From Thermoflexales bacterium (GTDB taxonomy: Bacteria; Chloroflexota; Anaerolineae; Fen-1058): a stretch of DNA of 16,987 bases. The position numbers were made by a program, and so were the translations under genes. The stretch is from contig JAUQXD010000588.1 of assembly GCA_030834835.1 (NCBI GenBank), positions 1-16,987 of the forward strand. The letters are read 5' to 3'. Position 1 is the first letter of the stretch; every line of letters starts with the position of its first letter. This document shows positions 6,994 through 13,036 of the stretch, piece by piece. The notes under the pieces were generated by a model. That model worked only from the letters and a program-made list of their open reading frames with translations, was not told the origin of the DNA and did no database searches.

Positions 6994-7767
6994 TCAGTCC
7001 CTGAGATCGAGCCGAAAAGTATGCACGCGGCTGTACGCCCGTCCCGGCGTCACAACGACCTCCCCCGTGCTCAGGCCATACACGATGGACCATTGCGTGT
7101 TGGGTTGCGACACATCTTGCAACAACCGCAGGGCCTCCGTGGCGTCGAGGCGGCCCGCCGCAGTTGAGAGCCGCTGATCGATCGTGTCGTAGCGTGAGCA
7201 TTGCCCGGCGGGGTTGTCGCCAACCGAACTGAGCAAAAAGTTGGTCGCCAGATGCCAGGGTTGATCATTGGGTATGATGTGAACCTTGCCCTGATAGAAC
7301 TCCACCAGCGCCGACTGTCCTGCTCGATCCGCGATGAGGTAGTGCAGCGCCGGGCCGCTGCCCCAATTGATGTTGACCTGTTGCAGAACGGCCACGGCCT
7401 CATCCACCGTGCTGGCTTGATCCAACATCCGGCGAATCACCTGCAATGAATCGATCGTCTCTTTGCCGGGATCGCGCCGCAGGTCGCCATCCGGCACCGC
7501 CGCCATGCCGACGACCAGGCCGCGCTCGTTCATACCATCGAATGGCAAGGCGGGGGCGCTGAGCAGCGCTCGCCGCTGGTCGAGCGGCAGTTCGGTTAGT
7601 CGATTGACTTTATCGCCAAAGCCCAGATAGGCCAGGTCCACCATCGAGACCGAAGCGTAGCCGTTTGTGGGATGGGTGAACAGCAGCAAAGCGGGGCTGT
7701 CCACCCAATCGAAGTTGCGACCATAGAATTTGTCTGCACCACCCAATGCCGCAAATAGCGAACAGGC
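6994..7767 (-). CDS. Linear amide C-N hydrolase (choloylglycine hydrolase-like), body after in-frame TAG
   Basis: This frame continues directly from the leader at 7768-8076 after one TAG. It opens ACSLFAALGG, in which Cys is the expected N-terminal nucleophile of the Ntn-hydrolase fold. Other family landmarks follow: GRNFDW (the conserved Arg and Asp), MNERGLVVGM (conserved Asn), and HLATNFLLSS (second Asn region). About 257 codons reach TGA at 6994-6996. The enzyme class cleaves non-peptide C-N bonds such as conjugated bile-type amides, N-acyl lactones or penicillin V; the real substrate is unknown. There is no start codon between the TAG and the Cys, and the first possible one, TTG near 7746, would leave the nucleophile out. 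So the product is active only if the TAG is read through; otherwise this is a pseudogene. Confidence 0.75.
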   Translation of the reverse strand, partial: ACSLFAALGGADKFYGRNFDWVDSPALLLFTHPTNGYASVSMVDLAYLGFGDKVNRLTELPLDQRRALLSAPALPFDGMNERGLVVGMAAVPDGDLRRDPGKETIDSLQVIRRMLDQASTVDEAVAVLQQVNINWGSGPALHYLIADRAGQSALVEFYQGKVHIIPNDQPWHLATNFLLSSVGDNPAGQCSRYDTIDQRLSTAAGRLDATEALRLLQDVSQPNTQWSIVYGLSTGEVVVTPGRAYSRVHTFRLDLRD

Positions 7768-8076
7768 CTAGGTGGCTGGCCGCTGTGCGTTGGCCTGCCC
7801 CTCGTGGCTGATCGTCCCCGACAAACCCGGCTCGCTTGAACCGTAGTAATGCATCGTGTAGAGCGGAAAGTCGTCGACTTTTTCCAGGCTGTTGAGAGTG
7901 TCAACTTCCTGCTCGGAGAGCGTTGCTGCGGCGGTGGGTTGAATGCGGAGAACAGGCGTTGCCGTTGGCTGAGTGACAGGGCTAGCCGTTGCCGGTGGTC
8001 CGCAAGCCACAAGGATCAGGCTGGCGATCATCAACAGTTTCGTAAGATTGATACAGCGCTTGAAGTCAGGCATCAT
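7768..8076 (-). CDS. Lipoprotein leader and N-terminus of the interrupted amide hydrolase
   Basis: 102 residues from ATG 8076, with AAAGG five bases upstream. A lipoprotein signal is clear: a basic start, the hydrophobic run LLMIASLILVAC with Cys at the lipobox, then a Thr/Pro linker. Next comes LNSLEKVDDFPLYTMHYYG, which matches the usual pro-region of extracellular linear amide hydrolases. The frame stops at TAG 7768-7770 just before the catalytic Cys, so the two parts belong to one ancestral protein of about 360 codons. The protein would be anchored outside the membrane. As a separate peptide it has no evident role. Confidence 0.75.
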   Translation of the reverse strand: MMPDFKRCINLTKLLMIASLILVACGPPATASPVTQPTATPVLRIQPTAAATLSEQEVDTLNSLEKVDDFPLYTMHYYGSSEPGLSGTISHEGQANAQRPAT

Positions 8077-8119
8077 GCGCGCCTTTCAGAGTGGATGATG
8101 TAGAAGCCAGCATATCCAC

Positions 8120-8482
8120 TTACTTCTTCGCCGCTTGAATCATCGCCAGCGTCACGCCCGACGGTTCGTTGAACAAACAGATGCGCGAGCCGCTGGGTAG
8201 ATCAAGCGGCGGATCGACGATGAAGCCGCCGTTGTCCTCGATCAACTTCACCTTCGCATCAAGATCATCGACTTTGATGTAGATCGTCAGGAACGGCAGT
8301 TTGGCGCTTTGCAGCGTGAAGACGCCGCCGCCCTGCACCGGCGTCAATTCGGCCGGCAGTTCGTGGATGGTCGTGCGCGCGTCGTATTCGAAGTCCCAAT
8401 CGAAGACTTTCTTCAAGAACTCCACAGTCTTCGGCGCATCGTGTGAGGCCAGTTCCCAATGGATGACGGGGTTGCTCGACAT
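8120..8482 (-). CDS. VOC-family (glyoxalase/bleomycin-resistance-like) protein
   Basis: 120 residues from ATG 8482, which has a strong ribosome site (GGAGG, complement of 8488-8492) six bases upstream. A longer frame reaching 8596 lacks such a site and its extra residues do not look like family sequence. The single domain shows the VOC pattern: VIHWELASHDAPKTVEFLKK at the start (metal-ligand strand and helix), a central TIYIKVDDLDAKVKLIEDNG repeat unit, and RICLFNEPSGVTLAMIQA at the end. It resembles small proteins annotated as putative glyoxalases or lactoylglutathione-lyase-like enzymes; a dimer would be needed for a complete site. Substrate unknown. A truncated paralogous tail lies at 6928-6993, with the amide hydrolase between them, which points to an old tandem duplication. 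Confidence 0.85.
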   Translation of the reverse strand: MSSNPVIHWELASHDAPKTVEFLKKVFDWDFEYDARTTIHELPAELTPVQGGGVFTLQSAKLPFLTIYIKVDDLDAKVKLIEDNGGFIVDPPLDLPSGSRICLFNEPSGVTLAMIQAAKK

Positions 8483-8618
8483 GTTTGCCTCCAGGCATTG
8501 AGATTTGTTGAAGCACGGGGTGCCTGAGTCGTTCAGAAATTTTGCCAGGAAGTACGTGTGAAACGCTGGAATGATATCGCAGGCCAATGCGCGCAAACAT
8601 TCTCCTCTCGCACGCGAA

Positions 8619-9848
8619 TCAACGATCGGTGACCGCCTTCATAATCCACTCGTAAATAATCGGGCCTGGATCCTCCGGGTTGCCCACATCAGCGTCACTC
8701 GTTATAACCACGACCAGATCGAGACCTGGTACGACGTAAATGGTTTGACCACCGGAGCCGGCGGCCTCAAACGAAGGCAGATCCGATCGGGGGTGGACCC
8801 ACCACAGATAGCCATAATCAGGCCCCCAGCCTGCATGAAGCTGCGAACGGGTCGATTCCTGAATCCATTCCGGCGAAATGATCTGTTGTCCATCCCAGTA
8901 GCCCTGATTCAAGTAGAGATACCCGATGCGTGCCATGTCGCGCGGCCGAAGATTCATGGCAAAGCCGCCAATGGCGTAGCCGTGATCGTCCACGCCCCAA
9001 TACCAGCGGTTGGCGGGTATGCCCAGCGGCGTGAACAGGTAGCGTTGAGCATAGTCGCGCAGCGGCTCGCCCGTGACTTTGGTCAGGATGGCCGACAGCA
9101 GTTGCGTGTTGGCGGTGCAATACGTGAACCCCGTGCCGGGTTGTTCGACAAACCCCAGATTGATGGCGGCTTCCACCCAATTACTGCTGTTCATCCACCT
9201 GGTTTGGATCGGGCTGTGCTCGGCCCAGTTGAACCCGGACGACATCGTGAGCAAATGGCGCAGGGTGACCTCTGCCATGCGTGGATCGGTTCTCGGGTAA
9301 ACATACTCCGGGAAATACTCGATGACTTTGTGATCGAGCGAGTCCAGCCGACCCTCATCCATGGCAATACCCACCAGCGCCGAGAGCACACTCTTGGTCA
9401 CCGAACGAATATTCGCAGTTCTGTCAGGTTTCTGAATCGATCGGAAGTACTTCTCATATACCAGTTCACCGTGCCGGATGATGAGCAGACTTCGCGCGGT
9501 GATGCCTTTCTCAAAATACCAGACGGCGTGCTCCACTTTTTCAGGGTCCAGACAGTGTTCGGCCAGGCTTGAGACGCGCCACTCACTGGTAGGCCAGTAA
9601 TCTCTTTCCGTTGGCGAGGTCGAATACCGCTGCTTGCAATCCGTGCGCGGCGTCGGGAAAGTAGTCGGCGGCACAGCGGTAGCCGTCGGCGATGCAAGCG
9701 TGATGGCCGGAGGCATCGGCGACGCGATGAGTGTCGGCGCAGGCGGTGTATTCGTTGCAGACACGGGCGTTGGCGTGACAGCTGATGGCATTCCACAGGC
9801 CGTGATCAGCAGCGATATGCACAGTAGACAAATCAGCAGCTTGCGCAT
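8619..9848 (-). CDS. Serine beta-lactamase/esterase-family lipoprotein
   Basis: 409 residues from ATG 9848, preceded seven bases upstream by GGGGAG; ATG 9863 overlaps that site and is less likely. A lipoprotein signal, KLLICLLCISLLITAC, puts the lipidated Cys at residue 18, followed by about 50 residues of Thr/Pro/Ala linker. The catalytic domain has SVTK (Ser149, Lys152) as the SxxK motif, a Tyr in FTYCTANT (Tyr243), and GSGGQ (about 364-368) in place of KTG. That set is typical of class C beta-lactamase-like esterases and 6-aminohexanoate-dimer hydrolases rather than true beta-lactamases. It would act outside the cytoplasmic membrane on an ester or amide substrate that cannot be named. It follows the MFS gene by 34 bases, so the two may share a transcript. 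Confidence 0.88.
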   Translation of the reverse strand: MRKLLICLLCISLLITACGMPSAVTPTPVSATNTPPAPTLIASPMPPAITLASPTATAVPPTTFPTPRTDCKQRYSTSPTERDYWPTSEWRVSSLAEHCLDPEKVEHAVWYFEKGITARSLLIIRHGELVYEKYFRSIQKPDRTANIRSVTKSVLSALVGIAMDEGRLDSLDHKVIEYFPEYVYPRTDPRMAEVTLRHLLTMSSGFNWAEHSPIQTRWMNSSNWVEAAINLGFVEQPGTGFTYCTANTQLLSAILTKVTGEPLRDYAQRYLFTPLGIPANRWYWGVDDHGYAIGGFAMNLRPRDMARIGYLYLNQGYWDGQQIISPEWIQESTRSQLHAGWGPDYGYLWWVHPRSDLPSFEAAGSGGQTIYVVPGLDLVVVITSDADVGNPEDPGPIIYEWIMKAVTDR

Positions 9849-9882
9849 GGCCGTACTCCCCATTGCGTATGACAGCTTTACT

Positions 9883-11130
9883 TCACGGCTCGATCGGCGC
9901 CGTTTGCTCGATCGGGTTGGCAGTCACGCGCGCGCCCGATCGCACATGCAGCGCGTAGAAGCCCGCCACCGCGATCAGGCATAGCACCCCGCCGATATAC
10001 CACACCCAGCGCGGATCGCCGTTGTCCATGATCAACCCGGCGGCGGTCGGCCCGATGATCTCCGGGATCGTGAACGTCATGCCATAGAAAGCCATGTACC
10101 GCCCGCGCATATCGGCGGGCGCGAAGCGCGCGGCCAACGTCTGCCCCACCGGCACGACGATCATCTCGCCGAACGTGATCAACAACATGGCGACGCAAAA
10201 CAGCCCGTAGGTTGAGACGAACCCATACATCGTGAACCCGATGACATACAGCGCCGTGCCGGCGGCCATCATCAGCATCGGCGCGAAGTGCTTGATCTTG
10301 CGGGTCAGCGTGATTTGAAACACCACCACCACCACGGCGTTCATGCTGAGCAAGAAGCCGTAACCTTGCGTCGGGACGCCATGCACATCGCGCAGATAAA
10401 CGGACAACGTGCTGTACAGCTGGCCGTAGACAATCACCATCAACATCGAAACGATCAGAAAACCGATGTAGGCCCTATCTTTCAAGACGCGGCGATAACC
10501 GACGAAGGTCTGCGCCAGCGATTCTTTAGCCTCGGCTTCCGTCGCCTGCGGCTTCGTTTCAGGCAGCAGCCCGAAAACGATCCCGGCTGTGATCAGACTC
10601 GCGACGGCGTCGAGGATGAACAGCAGCAGATACGACTGCGACGCCACGAAGCCGCCGATCGTCGGCCCGATGATCCACGACAGGTTGGCGACGACGCGCA
10701 GCAGACCGAAGCCTTCGGTGCGTTTGTCCTCCGGCAGGATGTCGGCGATCATCGCCTGCCGCGCTGGGCCAGCCATATCGGCCAGCAAACCGACGACTAC
10801 CGCCAGCACGTAGAACGACGCCAGGTTATCGACCAAACCCATCGACACGGCGCTCAACGCACTGAACACCAGGCCGAACAGCACCATGCGCCGCCGCCCG
10901 AACTTGTCCGCGATCGCGCCGCCCAGCACGTTGCCCACCAGACTGGCGATCGAAAACGTGCCCAGCAGCAGGCCGGCCTGCGTCATGCCGACGTTGAAGC
11001 GTTGTGTGATGTACAACGCGAAGAACGGAAAGATCAGCGTCGCGCCGATCACATCGATAAAAGTGGTGACGACCACCACCCAGAACTTAGACGGGTAGGC
11101 CTGCCAGGTGTGCTTGATTCGATTCAGCAT
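9883..11130 (-). CDS. Major facilitator superfamily transporter (DHA1-like)
   Basis: 415 residues with about 12 hydrophobic helices. Motif A is visible after helix 2 as GGAIADKFGRRR, with a related loop in the second half. The length and a short cytoplasmic middle loop (near ETKPQATEAEAKESL) fit drug:H+ antiporters of the DHA1 group, which export small hydrophobic compounds. The substrate cannot be told from sequence. ATG 11130 is preceded by AGGA, which overlaps the TGA of the upstream NTF2-like gene; only 9 bases separate the genes, so translation is probably coupled. The tail after helix 12 is short and polar. No regulator gene is adjacent. Confidence 0.9.
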   Translation of the reverse strand: MLNRIKHTWQAYPSKFWVVVVTTFIDVIGATLIFPFFALYITQRFNVGMTQAGLLLGTFSIASLVGNVLGGAIADKFGRRRMVLFGLVFSALSAVSMGLVDNLASFYVLAVVVGLLADMAGPARQAMIADILPEDKRTEGFGLLRVVANLSWIIGPTIGGFVASQSYLLLFILDAVASLITAGIVFGLLPETKPQATEAEAKESLAQTFVGYRRVLKDRAYIGFLIVSMLMVIVYGQLYSTLSVYLRDVHGVPTQGYGFLLSMNAVVVVVFQITLTRKIKHFAPMLMMAAGTALYVIGFTMYGFVSTYGLFCVAMLLITFGEMIVVPVGQTLAARFAPADMRGRYMAFYGMTFTIPEIIGPTAAGLIMDNGDPRWVWYIGGVLCLIAVAGFYALHVRSGARVTANPIEQTAPIEP

Positions 11131-11139
11131 ACAGGTTCC

Positions 11140-11685
11140 TCAATCCACCGGCATCGACCAGTGAATGGTGTGAAAACGCCAGGCCGCGTCTGATTTGATC
11201 AGCACCGCCACGAACGTGAACGGCCAACTCTGGCCTGATCCCTTGCTGCGCTCGCGCAAACGGCGCATCCCAAAGTGCGTGGCCTCCATCAACTGTGTAT
11301 CTGGATCAAGCTCGGCGTTCTCGAGAATCGCCTTCATCTGCTGTAGATACTGCGGCAGAGCCTTGTCGAAGGCCTGGGTCTGAGTTACCGCCCCGGTCGT
11401 CGTCAACCACGCGACATCGCCGTTGATCGTGATCGTTGCGCCGGCCACATCCAGCGTCACGTCGCCCCAGTAGGTCCAATCGCCTTCGACGATATCGCGG
11501 ATGGCAGCCTGACCCACGAACCACTCATTCGCGGCGCGTTTGGCGGCCCCCACCCCGATCAGTTCGATATCCTCATCGGGCGCGAACAGCCGCATGAACT
11601 CATCGAGTTGGGTCACAGCGCGGGCCGTGTAGCCGCCTTGAAATTGCTGCAGCACCGCGCGCACGTCTTCAATCGAATGTGACAT
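11140..11685 (-). CDS. NTF2/SnoaL-like family protein
   Basis: 181 residues from ATG 11685, with AAGGAG (complement of 11694-11699) eight bases upstream. A longer frame to 11781 would translate the palindromic repeat and was rejected. The protein has an N-terminal helix (IEDVRAVLQQFQGGYTARAV), a FMRLFAPDEDIELIGVG segment and several beta strands ending in FHTIHWSMPVD, the cone-shaped alpha+beta pattern of NTF2-like or SnoaL-like proteins. Such proteins are small-molecule binders, isomerases or stress-related ketosteroid-isomerase-like enzymes. No catalytic pair can be assigned. It lies 9 bases ahead of the MFS gene, which suggests a shared role, perhaps sensing or processing the transported compound; that link is inference. 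Confidence 0.78.
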   Translation of the reverse strand: MSHSIEDVRAVLQQFQGGYTARAVTQLDEFMRLFAPDEDIELIGVGAAKRAANEWFVGQAAIRDIVEGDWTYWGDVTLDVAGATITINGDVAWLTTTGAVTQTQAFDKALPQYLQQMKAILENAELDPDTQLMEATHFGMRRLRERSKGSGQSWPFTFVAVLIKSDAAWRFHTIHWSMPVD

Positions 11686-11744
11686 TTGAGAGACTCCTTG
11701 TCGGGCAAAAATGATTAGGGTGCGACCATCGGTCGATCGCCTGT

Positions 11745-11804
11745 GTAGGGGCGGCCCTTGCGGTCGCCTATGTAGGGGCAACCGCGAGGGTTGCCCCTAC
11801 ATAG
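11745..11804. repeat. Palindromic repeat with 16-bp perfect stem, overlapping a stop codon
   Basis: Positions 11768-11783 (CTATGTAGGGGCAACC) and 11789-11804 (GGTTGCCCCTACATAG) form a perfect 16-bp inverted repeat around a 5-nt loop. A second, degenerate unit precedes it from 11745, starting with the same GTAGGGGC core. Tandem GTAGGGGC-type palindromes recur between genes in Chloroflexota and some other bacteria (general recollection). The last Met codon and the TAG stop of the metallopeptidase lie inside the right arm. There is no T-run for a classical terminator. Confidence 0.75.
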
Positions 11805-12600
11805 TGATCTTCTCAAAGTGATCGACCACCGCCGCGTCGATCTCGCTCCAGAAGTTCTCCGGCTGCATGCCCAACTCGATCGCGATCGCCCGCTCGATCG
11901 TGCGTGGCTGCCAGTCCTGCGAAAACTTGCGCTTCAAAAAGCCGGGACACTTTTCCTCGACGCAGCCTGTCAACCAGTACCCGCGCACCGCGTGATAGAC
12001 GAAGGACTCCCCGCTTAGCCGCGAGAGTTCCCGATACGACGGCGGGGGTGCCTTGGGCTGATAGTCGCGGATCAGATTCAGCGTCTCGGTGAGGATCGTT
12101 CGCTTGCCGGCAAAGCGATCGACTGTCACTGTCGCGATGCCTTCGTTGAGCCACGCAGGCAACTGCAGCTGCGCCGAACAGGCATGCGTCAGTTCATGGC
12201 AAACGACTCGCCGGATATTGGTCGGCATGTCCTTCTCTTCCACAAACATGCGCACGCCGAAACGCCTGTCACTTTGCGCCAACAGGCGCGGCGGCTTCAC
12301 GCCGATCGCCACGCGCTTGCCATAGCGCATTGTCCACGCGGCGCTGATGGGCCACGTCCGGCGTGCGCGGAAGCCCCAGACCGGCAGCGTCGGGGCCAGC
12401 AAAATCCGCCACGACCACGGCGCTGATTGAAAGACAAACCTCAACCACGAGGTCATCACATAGATGCGGCAGTGCTGCGGGGCACCCAGCCCCCAACTTT
12501 GCTGGATGAGTTGAAGTGCTTCGGCACACGCGCCGTCGATGAGATCGACCGTCGCCTGTTCGCCGGGATCGGATATGATCGGGATGAGTTTATCGGCCAT
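11797..12600 (-). CDS. Zinc metallopeptidase, MA-like gluzincin
   Basis: 267 residues. Three ATG codons lie in a row at 12606, 12603 and 12600; I chose the last because GGAGG ends six bases before it. The zinc site is HELTH (His135, Glu136, His139) within VVCHELTHACSAQ, followed by LPAWLNEGIA, whose Glu153 is the likely third ligand. That arrangement fits the peptidase MA-like family (Pfam PF13485 type) of secreted or cytosolic gluzincins. No clear signal peptide is present, so the location is uncertain. A hydrophobic patch (WSWRILLAPTLPVWGF) could contact the membrane. The gene stops with TAG 11797-11799, which falls in the arm of a palindromic repeat, so the original C-terminus may have been different. 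It is first in the minus-strand series and divergent from the macroglobulin gene. Confidence 0.82.
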   Translation of the reverse strand: MADKLIPIISDPGEQATVDLIDGACAEALQLIQQSWGLGAPQHCRIYVMTSWLRFVFQSAPWSWRILLAPTLPVWGFRARRTWPISAAWTMRYGKRVAIGVKPPRLLAQSDRRFGVRMFVEEKDMPTNIRRVVCHELTHACSAQLQLPAWLNEGIATVTVDRFAGKRTILTETLNLIRDYQPKAPPPSYRELSRLSGESFVYHAVRGYWLTGCVEEKCPGFLKRKFSQDWQPRTIERAIAIELGMQPENFWSEIDAAVVDHFEKITM

Positions 12601-13036
12601 CATCATCCTCCGGGTCACAATTGGTAATACACAATCCGGTGCGCCCGTCCGACCATGTTGAAAAGGCTCCCGCCAGTTTGTAGGCCAGGCGGTGATAGCC
12701 CAGGTTGAGGCAGATCAGCGAGCCAGACAACTTTCGCGCTGCCCGAAGTTGTATCCATAGTATGCGCGAGACTGGCCGAAAGTTCATGCGGCCAAAGGCG
12801 GATTTGATCGGCGAATCTAAACCAAATAAGATGAGGGAAATTAATAGATCGTGGCTCACCGCTGATTAAAACGCGTGCGCCATGCCTCTTCAGCGTAGGG
12901 CACGCGCCCGCTGCGCGTCGATCGACCGTCGCGTGATCGCCCGTCAACTGGCGGGTGCGCGCAGTGTCGGCGTTGGGTACGCGAGACCGCTTCGACGTAC
13001 ACTTCGGGCAGATCAATCTTCTGCTCAGAGGTCGTC
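12601..13036. other. Divergent intergenic region, no confident gene
   Basis: About 436 bases separate the metallopeptidase and macroglobulin starts. The minus strand holds several overlapping open frames. One starts at 13038 (TTSEQKIDLPEVYVEAVSR), exactly antisense to the macroglobulin start, and degenerates into Arg-rich sequence. Another ends at 12590 with SLICLNLGYHRLAYKLAGAF and overlaps the peptidase start. Both look partly protein-like, but neither has a good ribosome site or a recognisable family. They may be relics. Confidence 0.4.
12804..12832 (+). promoter_or_regulatory. Possible sigma-70 type promoter toward the macroglobulin gene
   Basis: TTGATC at 12804-12809 and TAAGAT at 12827-12832 are separated by 17 bases, and each matches the consensus at four of six positions. 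The stretch is AT-rich compared with its surroundings. It would give a leader of about 200 bases before ATG 13037. This is a weak visual match only. Confidence 0.25.

Noticed and set aside
6379-7167. Open frame continuing past the TAG of the ADP-ribosylglycohydrolase, suggesting a third amber readthrough
   Set aside because: The downstream product has no family features and a composition of shadow frames. It crosses the PurA relic and the antisense amide hydrolase, and LWQLAA is a natural C-terminus.
8483-8596. Longer VOC protein beginning at 8596
   Set aside because: ATG 8482 has GGAGG at proper spacing and starts directly at the first VOC strand.
8571-9572. 333-residue + strand frame antisense to the serine hydrolase
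   Set aside because: The minus-strand protein has a complete set of motifs; this frame has none.
10288-11193. 301-residue + strand frame antisense to the MFS transporter
   Set aside because: It is a His/Gln/Arg-rich shadow of a clear 12-helix transporter on the other strand.
11686-11781. Longer NTF2-like protein beginning at 11781
   Set aside because: The extra 32 residues come from the palindromic repeat, and ATG 11685 has a good ribosome site.
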